This document shows positions 15,169 through 23,853 of a stretch of DNA of 32,121 bases, one piece after another. How positions within the stretch are numbered: the first letter of the stretch is position 1; every line of letters begins with the position of its first letter. A program made the position numbers and the translations under genes. The DNA comes from Patescibacteria group bacterium. Lineage in GTDB: Bacteria > Patescibacteriota > UBA1384 > UBA12157 > JAENIV01. The notes under the pieces were generated by a model. It was not told where the DNA came from, searched no databases, and saw nothing but the letters and a program-made list of their open reading frames with translations. The stretch covers positions 1-32,121 of the forward strand of contig JAMCZU010000027.1 in NCBI GenBank assembly GCA_023485405.1, written 5' to 3'.

Positions 15169-17247
15169 ATGGATAATAATCAAGCACAATCAAATTTAGA
15201 GGCTTTGTATTCGATTTCCCAAATTGCCGCTGGGGCTGAAGATTTACCAAATCTTTGGGGTCCTTTATTGGATGAAGTTTTGGCGGCTTTAAAAGTTGAT
15301 GCTGGTTCTTTAATGATTTTAGAGGGGGATTTTTTAGTCAGAAAAGCAGCCCATGGTTTAGGTGATATTTTAAAAGAGCCCCCCATTCCTTCGGATCAAG
15401 GTGGTATTTCTTGGCGAGTAGTTAAAACTCGTAAACCAGCCGTGGTTACAGACTTAAAAGTCGAAAAAGTGGCTTCCCAAGTACTTTTGGAAGGAAATTT
15501 TCATTCCTTAATTGCCATGCCGATGATGGTTCACGATCAAATAATTGGGGTAATGAGTGTTTTTACGCGCAAAGAGAGGCAATTTAGTCAAACGGATCTT
15601 AATTTTTTCGGGGTGATTGCTAATCAAGCGGCTTTAGCAATTATTTCAATTCAATCAGCCGAACTTTTACGCGAAAATCGTAAGCGTTTAGATGAGTTGG
15701 AAGCCTTAAATCAAATTTCTCAAAGTATTACGACTTTATTTGATTTTGAAGGAACACTTTATTCAATCCTAGTCTCTATTGTGAAAATGTTTCATGGAGA
15801 TATTGGGTTGGTGGCTTTATTTGATCATAAGAGCCATCTTCTTCATGGCGCAAGTCCGGCTTTTGGCTTAAATGCTCGTCAGATCAACGATTTTCGTTCG
15901 CGCAGTGACGAAGGGGTGATGGGAGAAGCCTTTTGCAAAAGCATCCCTATTTTGGCAAACAAAGTTGACCAAGAAACAGCTACTGTTCTTAAGAGGGCAA
16001 GAATTAATGGGATCAAAAGTATTATCGCTGCGCCTTTAAAAGTTAAATCGCAAACTTTAGGGGTGATTCAAGTTTTTTCTCAAAAAGAAAATAATTTTCA
16101 TTTGACCGATTTAAGACTGGCTTCAATTTTAGCCTCGCAAGCAGCGATTATTGTTAATTCTTCAACTATGTATCGTCAAATTGAGGAAGAACGAAAAAAA
16201 GACGAAGCCTTATTGATTTCTATTGGCGATGGTGTGCTGGCGATTGATCAAAACCAAAAAGTTATTCATTTTAATAAAGCAGGCGAGGAAATCACTGGTT
16301 TTTTAACGGAAGAACTCTTTGGTAATTATTTTAGAGAAACTTTAGGTTTATTTAATAAAGAAAAACTGCTGGTCGAAGCCAAAGATTCTCCTCTGGACAA
16401 AGTTTTAAAAACTGGTGAACCGATTGTTTCGAAAGAATATTTTTTGCGCAAACGGGGAGGTACTTTTTTCCCAGTTTATCTTTCATTGGCGGCTATCCGT
16501 GATGTCGAAGATAAGATTATTGGGGCGATTGTGGTTTTTAGAGATATCACTTCGGAAATTGAGCTTGAGGAGATGAAACAAGAACTTATTTCTTTATCTA
16601 CTCATGAACTTCGCGCCCCGATTACCGCGATTAAGGGTTATTTATCAATGATTTTAGATGGTGACACAGGGGGAGTGAACGGTAAAACCAAAGAAATGCT
16701 TGAACAATTAACAATTATCAATCAAAGGTTGGCTGATCTAGTGGATGATTTACTTAACGTTGATCGAATTGAGCAAGGGAGGATAAAAATTGGTTTACAA
16801 CCAGTTGATTTGGCGATGATGATCACTCAAACAGTCCGGGAATATCAACCTCAGGCTCATGAAAAAAAACTGGCTCTGACTTTTGATGATAAACCAATTC
16901 CTTATGTTAAAGCTGATCCGACGCGTTTGTGCCAAGTTTTAAATAATTTAGTCAGTAACGCTCTTAAATATACTAAACAAGGTTCAGTTGGAATTATGGT
17001 TCAGCGAAACGAAAAAGAAGTAATTTGTTGCGTCAAAGATACAGGGGTGGGTATTAGCGAGCCTGATCAAAAAAGGCTTTTTGAAAAATTTTATCGAGTA
17101 AAGACACCGGAAACAATCGAAGTCACTGGAACAGGTCTCGGACTTTGGATTACACGGAAATTATTGGAGATGATGGGTGGAAAAATTTGGTTTGAGTCGG
17201 TTGGAGGTAAAGGTTCAAGCTTTTACTTTAGCTTGCCCGTTGCTTGA
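15169..17247 (+). CDS. GAF-GAF-PAS sensor histidine kinase
   Basis: This 692-residue protein has no membrane segment. Two GAF domains (about 10-165, 'SLIAMPMMVHDQIIGVMSVF', and 185-335, 'KSIIAAPLKVKSQTLGVIQV') precede a PAS domain (345-465, 'DGVLAIDQNQKVIHFNKAGE'). The HisKA helix pair follows with phospho-acceptor His479 in 'LSTHELRAPITAIKGYL', then the HATPase domain with N box 'NNLVSNALKYT', 'DTGVGI' and 'GTGLGL'. It would be a cytoplasmic sensor of a diffusible or redox signal. The single-domain response regulator 40 bp downstream is its obvious partner. ATG 15169 lies one base after the ftsK stop. Confidence 0.93.
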   Translation: MDNNQAQSNLEALYSISQIAAGAEDLPNLWGPLLDEVLAALKVDAGSLMILEGDFLVRKAAHGLGDILKEPPIPSDQGGISWRVVKTRKPAVVTDLKVEKVASQVLLEGNFHSLIAMPMMVHDQIIGVMSVFTRKERQFSQTDLNFFGVIANQAALAIISIQSAELLRENRKRLDELEALNQISQSITTLFDFEGTLYSILVSIVKMFHGDIGLVALFDHKSHLLHGASPAFGLNARQINDFRSRSDEGVMGEAFCKSIPILANKVDQETATVLKRARINGIKSIIAAPLKVKSQTLGVIQVFSQKENNFHLTDLRLASILASQAAIIVNSSTMYRQIEEERKKDEALLISIGDGVLAIDQNQKVIHFNKAGEEITGFLTEELFGNYFRETLGLFNKEKLLVEAKDSPLDKVLKTGEPIVSKEYFLRKRGGTFFPVYLSLAAIRDVEDKIIGAIVVFRDITSEIELEEMKQELISLSTHELRAPITAIKGYLSMILDGDTGGVNGKTKEMLEQLTIINQRLADLVDDLLNVDRIEQGRIKIGLQPVDLAMMITQTVREYQPQAHEKKLALTFDDKPIPYVKADPTRLCQVLNNLVSNALKYTKQGSVGIMVQRNEKEVICCVKDTGVGISEPDQKRLFEKFYRVKTPETIEVTGTGLGLWITRKLLEMMGGKIWFESVGGKGSSFYFSLPVA

Positions 17248-17287
17248 AATCAGTAAATAAAAATATATACTAAAAAGAGAGGCGTTT

Positions 17288-17674
17288 ATGCCAAACAAAG
17301 GAAAAATTCTTCTAATTGAAGACGACATCACACTATCGCGTATGTATGAAAAGAAATTTCAGAGTGATGGGTACGAGGTAGTGACGGCTTATGACGGTTG
17401 GGATGGTTTAAAAAAAACAGTGAGTGAAAAGCCAGCTCTGATTTTGTTAGACATTATCCTGCCAGGATTAGATGGTTTAGCTGTTTTTAAAAAGATGCGC
17501 TCACAAACAGAGACCTTCAACACGCCGGTCATACTTTTGACTAACATTGGCGAAGAAGACGCGATTTACGAGAGTTTCAAACTTGGTGCGGTAGACTATT
17601 TGGTGAAATCCGAAGTGACACCGGCTCAAGTAGTGGAAAAAGTAGAAGGTTTTCTGAAAGAAAGAAAAAAATAA
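17288..17674 (+). CDS. Single-domain response regulator (CheY-like)
   Basis: The 128-residue receiver domain has acidic pocket 'LIEDD', phospho-acceptor Asp55 in 'LILLDIILPGLDG', Thr85 in 'ILLTNIG' and Lys107 in 'YLVKSE'. No output domain follows, so it must signal by protein contact. It is probably phosphorylated by the kinase just upstream. 'AGAGAGGCG' before ATG 17288 supports the start. The next gene (pilin-like) starts 27 bases after it, so a link between the pair and surface structures is an inference from position only. Confidence 0.93.
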   Translation: MPNKGKILLIEDDITLSRMYEKKFQSDGYEVVTAYDGWDGLKKTVSEKPALILLDIILPGLDGLAVFKKMRSQTETFNTPVILLTNIGEEDAIYESFKLGAVDYLVKSEVTPAQVVEKVEGFLKERKK

Positions 17675-17701
17675 TTCGTTAACCACGGAGTGGAGGGTGT
17701 A

Positions 17702-18214
17702 GTGCAAAAATCTGCAAAAGGTGGCTTTAGTTTTGTACAAATTTTGATTATTTTAACTCTTGTGGCGCTCTTAATTGCGGGAGTTATTTTCATTATTAAA
17801 CCTTCTAAAGTGCTTGAGAAAAGTCGTGATAGTCAACGGTTTAGCGATATGAAAAATCTTTCAACAGCGATCAATCAATATTTAGCTGATAGTCACGATT
17901 TTAAGGGATTAGTGGGGCCATATTCTTCGATTGATACTGGTTTTAAAGATGATTCAGTGCGTCAAAAAATTGACGGGACTGGTTGGGTTCCAATAAACTT
18001 TAAATTAATTTCGACGGGTGCGCCTTTTGATACTTTACCGCTTGATCCTTTAAATAGCGCCATCTACAATTATCGTTTGGGTGTTTCGGTTAGTAGTAAA
18101 ACCTATGAAATTGATTGTGTCTTTGAAAGTCCGGAAAATATTTCTCGTCACTCGACCGATGGTGGCAACAATCCTAATGCTTATGAACTCGGCACCGATT
18201 TGACAATCCTGTAA
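17702..18214 (+). CDS. Type IV pilin-like (pseudopilin-type) protein
   Basis: A short basic leader 'KSAKGG' is followed by 'FSFVQILIILTLVALLIAGV', a prepilin-type signal with one N-terminal hydrophobic helix. A prepilin peptidase would cut after the glycine. Position +5 is Gln rather than the usual Glu, which is common in some minor pilins. The globular part ends with 'SPENISRHSTDGGNNPNAYE', a pattern often seen in CPR pilin-like proteins. GTG 17702 is chosen because GGAGGG lies four bases upstream; the track GTG at 17690 overlaps that site. No other pilus gene is in the window. Confidence 0.8.
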   Translation: MQKSAKGGFSFVQILIILTLVALLIAGVIFIIKPSKVLEKSRDSQRFSDMKNLSTAINQYLADSHDFKGLVGPYSSIDTGFKDDSVRQKIDGTGWVPINFKLISTGAPFDTLPLDPLNSAIYNYRLGVSVSSKTYEIDCVFESPENISRHSTDGGNNPNAYELGTDLTIL

Positions 18215-18350
18215 GCCAATTTCTAAATCCTAATTTCTAATGTCGAATCAAATCCCAATGCCCAATGATCAAATGTCTAAAAGTTTGACATTTAACATTT
18301 AAACATTTAAATTTTTATTAGACATTTGGATTTTAGATTTAGGATTTTTT
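18214..18350. repeat. AT-rich palindromic intergenic repeat (copy C)
   Basis: The left half contains 'ctaaatcctaatttctaatg' and the right half 'gattttagatttaggatttt', an inverted match. The centre contains 'aaatgtctaaaagtttgaca'. It abuts the start of the next gene, so its right end may form part of that gene's leader. Confidence 0.7.
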
Positions 18351-18352
18351 TT

Positions 18353-18955
18353 ATGTCTTTATTTACTAATTTACTTTTTTGGGTCCCGTTAGTGCTTTCA
18401 AGCCTGATCATTTTATGGCTTTTTTATTTAGAGTTAAGATCGAAAGTTTCTTCTAAAACAGCTGGTCGAGCCCTAACCGCCATTATTTTAATTTATTTTT
18501 TGCAAATTGCCACCCAGGCAGTTTATATTTACATTAAATTTAAAGGTGATCAATTCGGCAAATATCTTTTGCCGCCAAAAAGTAATTATTTCTATCAAAT
18601 TATTTGGCAAATGAGTTCTTCTTACGTTTTTGCTTTGGCCATTGGTCTTGTTTTAGTCTTGGTATTATTGCTTTTGCGTCAAGTTTTTAAAGCAGAAATA
18701 TTAGATCGCGCTGATTTTTTTATTTTGCTTTTAACTGTTTCTGTGGTAGGTGCTTCAAGTGTGCTTGTTTTAATTTTGGGCAGCTTTTTTCTGATGACTT
18801 TCTTTCTATTTGGTTTTAGCTTAAAACAAAAAAAGCTTAGTACGCGGGCAAGATTAACCTTGGCGCCTTTTTTACTCATTACTGCTTTTGCGATCTTAAT
18901 TTTAAATAATTTTGATTTTTATGTTAAATTTTTGCAATTGCTCCGTTTGACCTAA
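18353..18955 (+). CDS. Multi-pass membrane protein, unknown function
   Basis: The 200-residue protein is nearly all hydrophobic, with about five predicted membrane helices: residues 8-25, 41-60, 88-112, 122-150 and 165-185. Basic stretches between them ('LKQKKLSTRARL') suggest orientation. I do not recognise a family. ATG 18353 is preferred to the track TTG at 18326, which lies within the palindromic repeat and would add a basic non-conserved leader. It sits between the pilin-like gene and the RodZ-like gene, both envelope-associated, which hints at an envelope role only by position. Confidence 0.65.
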   Translation: MSLFTNLLFWVPLVLSSLIILWLFYLELRSKVSSKTAGRALTAIILIYFLQIATQAVYIYIKFKGDQFGKYLLPPKSNYFYQIIWQMSSSYVFALAIGLVLVLVLLLLRQVFKAEILDRADFFILLLTVSVVGASSVLVLILGSFFLMTFFLFGFSLKQKKLSTRARLTLAPFLLITAFAILILNNFDFYVKFLQLLRLT

Positions 18956-18981
18956 ACCATTTCCTTTGTTTTAATTAAACC

Positions 18982-19644
18982 GTGGCAAAATTTATAAAAA
19001 AAATTCTCAGTGAAAAAACTTTAGGTGAAAAACTGCGAACTCTTCGGAAACGCAAACACTTAAGTTTAGAACAGACTGAAGAACAGACAAAAGTTAGGAT
19101 CAAATATCTCGATGCTTTAGAGCGTGGAGCTTATGGCGAGTTACCGGCTAATGTTTATATTTTAGGTTTTCTGGCGAAATATGCCGAGTTTTTGGATGTA
19201 CCGAAAGAAGAATTAATTGATGCTTTTCATCGTGAAAGAGGAACAACTAACTTGCCCAAAGAAATTGCGCCAGAAACTCAGATTAAGGAAAGAAAAGCCT
19301 ATTTGACCCCGCGAATGGTTGTTTTAGCGGTGATTATTTTGATTTTAGCTGGGTTTGTGGGTTATATTTTTTATGCGGTGGAAAATTTTACTTCCCCACC
19401 AAATTTAGAGATTCAATCTCCTTCGACTGAAACTGTTATCCGTCAAGACAGAGTTGAGGTTGTGGGCAAAACTGACGAAGGTGCTTCTTTAAAAATTAAT
19501 GATCAAGTTGTATTTTTAGATGACAGAGGAAATTTTCGTGAAACAGTCAAACTTCAGGCTGGTTTGAATAATATTGAACTTCGAGCGACCAATCGAACTA
19601 AAAAAGAAACAGTTAAAATTATAAAAATTTTAGCAGAATATTAG
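18982..19644 (+). CDS. RodZ-like HTH membrane protein
   Basis: The 220-residue protein has a Cro/C1-type HTH_25 domain ('LGEKLRTLRKRKHLSLEQTE' then 'VRIKYLDALERGAYGELPA', residues 13-85), a transmembrane helix (about 111-131) and an extracellular beta-sandwich ('LEIQSPSTETVIRQDRVEVV', 'LNNIELRATN') like the Big/glucodextranase-B-like domains of CPR RodZ proteins. RodZ links MreB to the cell wall in rods; mreB is not in this window. GTG 18982 has no Shine-Dalgarno sequence, but TGTTTTAAT ends seven bases before it, which again would give a leaderless message. Confidence 0.82.
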   Translation: MAKFIKKILSEKTLGEKLRTLRKRKHLSLEQTEEQTKVRIKYLDALERGAYGELPANVYILGFLAKYAEFLDVPKEELIDAFHRERGTTNLPKEIAPETQIKERKAYLTPRMVVLAVIILILAGFVGYIFYAVENFTSPPNLEIQSPSTETVIRQDRVEVVGKTDEGASLKINDQVVFLDDRGNFRETVKLQAGLNNIELRATNRTKKETVKIIKILAEY

Positions 19645-19645
19645 T

Positions 19646-19765
19646 TTAAAAATTTTCAATTTCTAATTTTCAATTTTCAATGAATTTTAAATGATTTAAT
19701 GTTTTAAAATTATTTCACTTGAAATTGATTTGAAATTTAAAATTTAAAATTTAAAATTGGTAATG
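19646..19765. repeat. AT-rich palindromic intergenic repeat (copy D)
   Basis: Left half 'tttctaattttcaattttca', right half 'aaatttaaaatttaaaattg' in inverted order, between the RodZ-like gene and recA. It ends about 23 bases before the recA start, leaving a free Shine-Dalgarno sequence. Confidence 0.7.
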
Positions 19766-19787
19766 TACGGAGGGCAGAAAGGAAACT

Positions 19788-20810
19788 ATGGCGACGGAGA
19801 ATACTAAGGGAGGAGACGGAAATAACAAAGCCAAGAAGGAAGCTTTAGAAATGGCTTTGGGGCAGATCGAAAGACAGTTTGGTACTGGCGCAATTATGCG
19901 TTTTGGCCAAAAGGAAAAGTTACAAGTTGAATCTATTTCGACTGGTTCAATCTCATTAGATTTAGCTCTTGGTGTTGGTGGTTTCCCCCGGGGTCGAATT
20001 GTAGAAATTTATGGGCCGGAATCAACTGGTAAATCAACCTTAGCCATCCATGCGATTGGTCAAGCTCAAAAAAGTGGTGGCATTGGTGCTTTTATTGATG
20101 CTGAACATGCTTTTGATCCCGATTACGCGCGAAGGTTGGGGGTCAATGTCGAGGAACTTTTAATTTCTCAACCAGATACGGGCGAACAGGCGTTGGAGAT
20201 CGCTGAAACCTTAGTCCGGTCTAACGCAGTTGATGTCATTGTGGTGGACTCTGTTGCCGCTTTAGTGCCACGAGCAGAAATTGAAGGCGAGATGGGTGAC
20301 GCTCAAATGGGGATGCAAGCCAGATTAATGTCTCAAGCTTTAAGAAAATTAACCGGGGCTATTTCTCGTTCTAAAGCGGTGGTTATTTTTATCAATCAGC
20401 TCAGGATGAAAATTGGGGTAATGTTTGGTAATCCCGAAACCACCGCTGGTGGGATGGCCTTGAAATTTTACTCTTCAGTTCGTTTGGATATTCGTCGGGT
20501 TGAACAAATTAAAGATGGCGATATCCCGATTGGCAATCGAGTTAAAGTTAAAGTGGTTAAAAATAAAGTGGCGCCACCGTTTCGCACGGCCGAATTTGAT
20601 TTGATGTTTAGTGAAGGTATTTCGAAAGAAAGTGACTTGATTGATCTAGGAACAAAATTAGGCGTGGTTTCAAAAGCGGGCTCGTGGTATCAATTTGGGA
20701 CTGAAAAGTTGGGTCAAGGCCGAGAAGGAGCCAAACAGTTCTTGCGTGAAAATCCTAAAATTGCCAAAGCAATTGAGGAAAAGATAACTGAGAAAGTGGA
20801 AAAAGAGTAG
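19788..20810 (+). CDS. recA: Recombinase A
   Basis: This 340-residue strand-exchange ATPase has Walker A 'GPESTGKST' (76-84), '[17 protein letters not shown]', Walker B '[14 protein letters not shown]', DNA-binding loop L1 '[20 protein letters not shown]', '[20 protein letters not shown]' and loop L2. Length and motif spacing are normal, with no intein. 'GGAGGGCAGAAAGGAA' precedes ATG 19788. recX follows after a hairpin and a palindromic repeat, the usual recA-recX order. No LexA-type operator was recognised upstream. Confidence 0.98.
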   Translation: MATENTKGGDGNNKAKKEALEMALGQIERQFGTGAIMRFGQKEKLQVESISTGSISLDLALGVGGFPRGRIVEIYGPESTGKSTLAIHAIGQAQKSGGIGAFIDAEHAFDPDYARRLGVNVEELLISQPDTGEQALEIAETLVRSNAVDVIVVDSVAALVPRAEIEGEMGDAQMGMQARLMSQALRKLTGAISRSKAVVIFINQLRMKIGVMFGNPETTAGGMALKFYSSVRLDIRRVEQIKDGDIPIGNRVKVKVVKNKVAPPFRTAEFDLMFSEGISKESDLIDLGTKLGVVSKAGSWYQFGTEKLGQGREGAKQFLRENPKIAKAIEEKITEKVEKE

Positions 20811-20819
20811 CGTTCGCAA

Positions 20820-20851
20820 GTATCCGTCAAAAGAGTTACTTTTGAGGATAC
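20820..20851 (+). other. Stem-loop after recA
   Basis: GTATCC, a bulged G, then TCAAAAG pairs with CTTTTGA and GGATAC around AGTTA (13 bp). No U-run follows immediately, so it may be a weak terminator or a 3'-protecting hairpin that lowers recX expression relative to recA. Confidence 0.6.
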
Positions 20852-20856
20852 ATTGC

Positions 20857-20923
20857 TCACTTTGAAAATTTAATCATTGAAAATTGATTGAAAATTTAAA
20901 ATTAAAAATTGAAAATTGGTAAT
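20857..20923. repeat. AT-rich palindromic intergenic repeat (copy E, short)
   Basis: 'ttgaaaatttaatcattgaa' and 'aatttaaaattaaaaattga' units like those of copies A and D, ending three bases before recX. Confidence 0.6.
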
Positions 20924-20925
20924 CT

Positions 20926-21348
20926 ATGTCAGATCCTTTTAAAATTGCTCTTCATTTTTTAAAATTTCGGCCACGAAGTGTTTTTGAAATAAGGGAAAAA
21001 TTACGAAGTAAGAAGTACGAAGAAAAAGAAATTGATAAAGTTATTAATGTTCTAAAAAAGAATCAATTGTTGGATGATAAAAAATTTGCTAAAATGTGGG
21101 TAGCGGATCGAAATCTCTTAAAGCCGAAAGGATCGTATCTTTTAAAATTGGAGCTTAAAAAATTAGGAGTTTCGAAAAGTATTATTGAAACAGTTTTAAA
21201 ATGTCAAAATGAAGAAGAATTGGCGCGAAAAGCTTTACAAAGTAAAAGCCGATTAGAAAATGCAGATTTCCAAAAAAAAGCAGCCTTTTTACAGAGAAGA
21301 GGGTTTGGGACAAGCGTAATATACAAAGTTTTAAGAGATAAGAAATAA
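20926..21348 (+). CDS. recX: Regulatory protein RecX
   Basis: The 140-residue all-helical protein shows the three-helix repeats of RecX: 'ALHFLKFRPRSVFEIREKLR', 'EIDKVINVLKKNQLLDDKKF', 'KGSYLLKLELKKLGVSKSII', and a C-terminal 'FLQRRGFGTSVIYKVL'. RecX caps and limits RecA filaments. Position after recA supports the call. The start ATG 20926 lacks a good Shine-Dalgarno sequence. Codons 26-34 contain 'ttacgaagtaagaagtacga', nearly the same as the GTACGAA repeats at 771, but the protein shows no insertion there. Confidence 0.9.
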   Translation: MSDPFKIALHFLKFRPRSVFEIREKLRSKKYEEKEIDKVINVLKKNQLLDDKKFAKMWVADRNLLKPKGSYLLKLELKKLGVSKSIIETVLKCQNEEELARKALQSKSRLENADFQKKAAFLQRRGFGTSVIYKVLRDKK

Positions 21349-21422
21349 GAGAGAAGAGAAACCGGGTTGCCGTAATTCATATATCTTATTTCATATTTCT
21401 TCAAACTTATTGAGGAGGGGTC

Positions 21423-23750
21423 ATTAGTAATATTGTTTGGTTTCGCGATGTTTCTAAAGAAGATGTCGCCATTGCCGGTGGCAAAGGGGCAAATTTAGGT
21501 GAACTCACCCGCGCTGGTTTACCGGTCCCACCCGGTTTTATTGTCACTTCCACGGCTTATTTTAATTTTTTAAAAAAGACTGGCCTCGATAAAAAAATCA
21601 GGAGAATTTTATCGGGCATTGATGTTGATAACAGTAAAAGGCTTAACAAGATTGCTTTAGAAATTCAAAATGAAATTTTGGCTAAGCCAATGCCAGCAAT
21701 TTTGTCAAAGGAAATTTCCGCTGCTTATCAAAAACTTTATACCACTTCTTCTTCGGCCATTTTTGTGGCCGTGAGATCTTCCGCTACCGCGGAGGATTTG
21801 CCGACCGCTTCTTTTGCCGGTCAACAAAAAACTTTTCTCAATATTTCAGGTTCAGATGGAGTAATTAAGGCAGTGCGGCAAGCTTGGGCTTCACTTTTTG
21901 AGGCACGAGCAATTTACTATCGGGCAGTGCATAACTACGATCATCTGAAAGTGGGTATCGCAGTACCAATTCAAAAAATGATTCAGTCGGAAAAGTCGGG
22001 TATTATGTTTACGCTCGATCCAGTCACCTCAAACAAAGAAAAAATTGTCATTGAGGCCGGCTGGGGGTTGGGAGAAGCCATTGTTAGTGGTAGCGTCACG
22101 CCCGATCGTTATGTTGTTCAAAAAAGTGATTTAGAAATTTTAGAAAAAAATATTGAAGCTCAAGCCTGGAAAATTGTTAAAGTAGATAAAGAAAATAAAC
22201 ACATTACTTGTACCAAAGAAGAACAAAAAGCTCAAAAACTAACTGACGAAGAAATTAAAAAAATAGCCGAATTTGGTAAAAAAATTGAGGAGCACTATAA
22301 ATTTCCTCAAGACACCGAGTGGGCCATTGAAGGAAATAATATTTATTTTGTGCAGAGCAGACCAGTCACGACGATTAAAAAAGAACTTAGTACTGAGAAC
22401 TTAGAACTTAGTAATGAGACTCTCAGTTCTCAGACCTCAGCTCTTAGTTCTAATAAGGGTAAACTCGAAGTAATTTTAAAAGGGATTGCCGCTTCTTTAG
22501 GAATTGCCTCAGGACCAGTGAAAATTATTCATTCGCCTAGTGAAATTGATCAAGTTTCAGAAGGTGATGTTTTGGTAACTGAAAAAACCAGTCCTGACTA
22601 TGTGCCGGCAATGAAAAGGTCAGCCGCGATTATTACGGAAACTGGCGGTCAAACTTCACATGCCGCGATTGTTTCAAGAGAACTGGGTATTCCTTGTGTA
22701 GTTGGTACGGGTACTGCCACCCATGTTCTAAAAATGGGTCAAATTGTTTCTGTTGATGGGGCGAAAGGTTTTGTTTATAAAGGTAAAGTTTCGCGTCAGG
22801 AAGCACCACCAGGCAAAGAAGATGGCGGCGGTTTTACGGAAGAAGTGCCCGTGACCGCGACTAAAGTTTATGTCAATTTAGGTGAACCGTCAGCGGCGGA
22901 AAAAACAGCCAAACTGCCTTGTGATGGGGTAGGATTAATGCGAGCGGAATTTATGATTGCCGAAATTGGTGAGCACCCACGCGCTTTGGTTAAGGCTGGC
23001 AAATCAGAAATATATGTTAATAAACTAGTTGAAGGTTTAAGCGAAACTTGCAAAGCTTTTTCGCCTCGACCGGTAGTTTATCGGGCGACCGATTTTAAAA
23101 CCAATGAATATCGTAATCTTAAAGGTGGTCAAGATTTTGAACCACAAGAAAATAACCCGATGATTGGTTATCGGGGGGCTTTTCGTTATGTCAAAGAGCC
23201 GGATTTATTCAAATTAGAGTTAGAAGCAATTAAACGTGTTCGCGGAATGTATGAAAATTTATATCTAATGATTCCGTTTGTTAGAACAGTTGAGGAATTT
23301 GAAAAAGTTCTTGATTTGGTTGAAGAGTCAGGTCTTCGCCGTGGTCCGGATTTTAAACTTTGGATGATGGTTGAAGTACCTTCGAACGTAATTTTGATTA
23401 ATCAGTTTTGTGAATTAGGGATAGATGGTGTCTCGATTGGTTCGAATGATTTGACTCAACTTATTTTAGGGACTGATCGAGATAATGAGAATTTAGCGGA
23501 AGAATTTGATGAGCGTAACGAGGCGGTTAAAATTGCCATAACTCATGTGATTAGAAACTGTCGAGCTCGGCATATTAGTGTTTCTATCTGTGGTCAGGCA
23601 GCTACCACTTATCCGGAAATTGCGGAATTAATGGTCAAGGAAGGAGCGACCTCTGTTTCAGTTTCGCCTGACTCAGTGGTGGCGACCAGACGTTTAATTG
23701 CTTCCGTCGAAAAGAAAATAATGCTCTCAAAGATTATTGATGAGGTTTAG
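21423..23750 (+). CDS. ppsA: Phosphoenolpyruvate synthase, ATT start
   Basis: This enzyme makes PEP from pyruvate and ATP (AMP and phosphate released) and supports gluconeogenesis. The ORF track begins at 21678, but the conserved N-terminus 'NIVWFRDVSKEDVAIAGGKG' and 'LPVPPGFIVTSTAY' lies upstream in the same frame. An in-frame TGA at 21411 and the absence of ATG, GTG or TTG leave ATT 21423 as the only plausible start, four bases after AGGAGG, giving 775 residues. The ATP-grasp domain (1-320) is followed by the phosphohistidine domain with His413 in 'GGQTSHAAIVSRELGIP', and a TIM barrel with catalytic Cys723 in 'SICGQA'. The linker between the first two domains contains an in-frame palindromic repeat (22383-22454). 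Confidence 0.93.
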   Translation: MSNIVWFRDVSKEDVAIAGGKGANLGELTRAGLPVPPGFIVTSTAYFNFLKKTGLDKKIRRILSGIDVDNSKRLNKIALEIQNEILAKPMPAILSKEISAAYQKLYTTSSSAIFVAVRSSATAEDLPTASFAGQQKTFLNISGSDGVIKAVRQAWASLFEARAIYYRAVHNYDHLKVGIAVPIQKMIQSEKSGIMFTLDPVTSNKEKIVIEAGWGLGEAIVSGSVTPDRYVVQKSDLEILEKNIEAQAWKIVKVDKENKHITCTKEEQKAQKLTDEEIKKIAEFGKKIEEHYKFPQDTEWAIEGNNIYFVQSRPVTTIKKELSTENLELSNETLSSQTSALSSNKGKLEVILKGIAASLGIASGPVKIIHSPSEIDQVSEGDVLVTEKTSPDYVPAMKRSAAIITETGGQTSHAAIVSRELGIPCVVGTGTATHVLKMGQIVSVDGAKGFVYKGKVSRQEAPPGKEDGGGFTEEVPVTATKVYVNLGEPSAAEKTAKLPCDGVGLMRAEFMIAEIGEHPRALVKAGKSEIYVNKLVEGLSETCKAFSPRPVVYRATDFKTNEYRNLKGGQDFEPQENNPMIGYRGAFRYVKEPDLFKLELEAIKRVRGMYENLYLMIPFVRTVEEFEKVLDLVEESGLRRGPDFKLWMMVEVPSNVILINQFCELGIDGVSIGSNDLTQLILGTDRDNENLAEEFDERNEAVKIAITHVIRNCRARHISVSICGQAATTYPEIAELMVKEGATSVSVSPDSVVATRRLIASVEKKIMLSKIIDEV
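22383..22454 (+). repeat. In-frame palindromic repeat inside ppsA
   Basis: GAACTTAG recurs twice in the left half ('gagaacttagaacttagtaa'), and the right half ('ctcagttctcagacctcagc' then 'tcttagttcta') is its imperfect reverse complement. It adds about 24 Ser/Leu/Glu-rich residues (ELSTENLELSNETLSSQTSA...) between the ATP-grasp and phosphohistidine domains without breaking the frame. Confidence 0.75.
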
Positions 23751-23753
23751 GTC

Positions 23754-23782
23754 TTGACAGCTGGTTTTTATTTTGTCATAAT
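23754..23782 (+). promoter_or_regulatory. Promoter of gene 23918
   Basis: TTGACA (23754-23759), 17-bp spacer, CATAAT (23777-23782), starting a few bases after the ppsA stop. It gives a leader of about 128 nt. Confidence 0.75.
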
Positions 23783-23853
23783 AAATAACATCAGATTGTA
23801 TGTACCTCGCAAGGAAGGGAGGTGGGCAGGTTGCTAAATAGTGGTTGAAAAAG

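Noticed and set aside
20996-21030. GTACGAA-type repeat inside recX as an inserted element
   Set aside because: The DNA resembles the repeats at 771, but the protein aligns with ordinary RecX without any extra residues at that point, so chance or codon bias is a sufficient explanation.
23822-23848. Leader peptide of eight codons upstream of gene 23918
   Set aside because: The GTG overlaps its supposed Shine-Dalgarno sequence and the peptide has no regulatory codon pattern; it is most likely chance.
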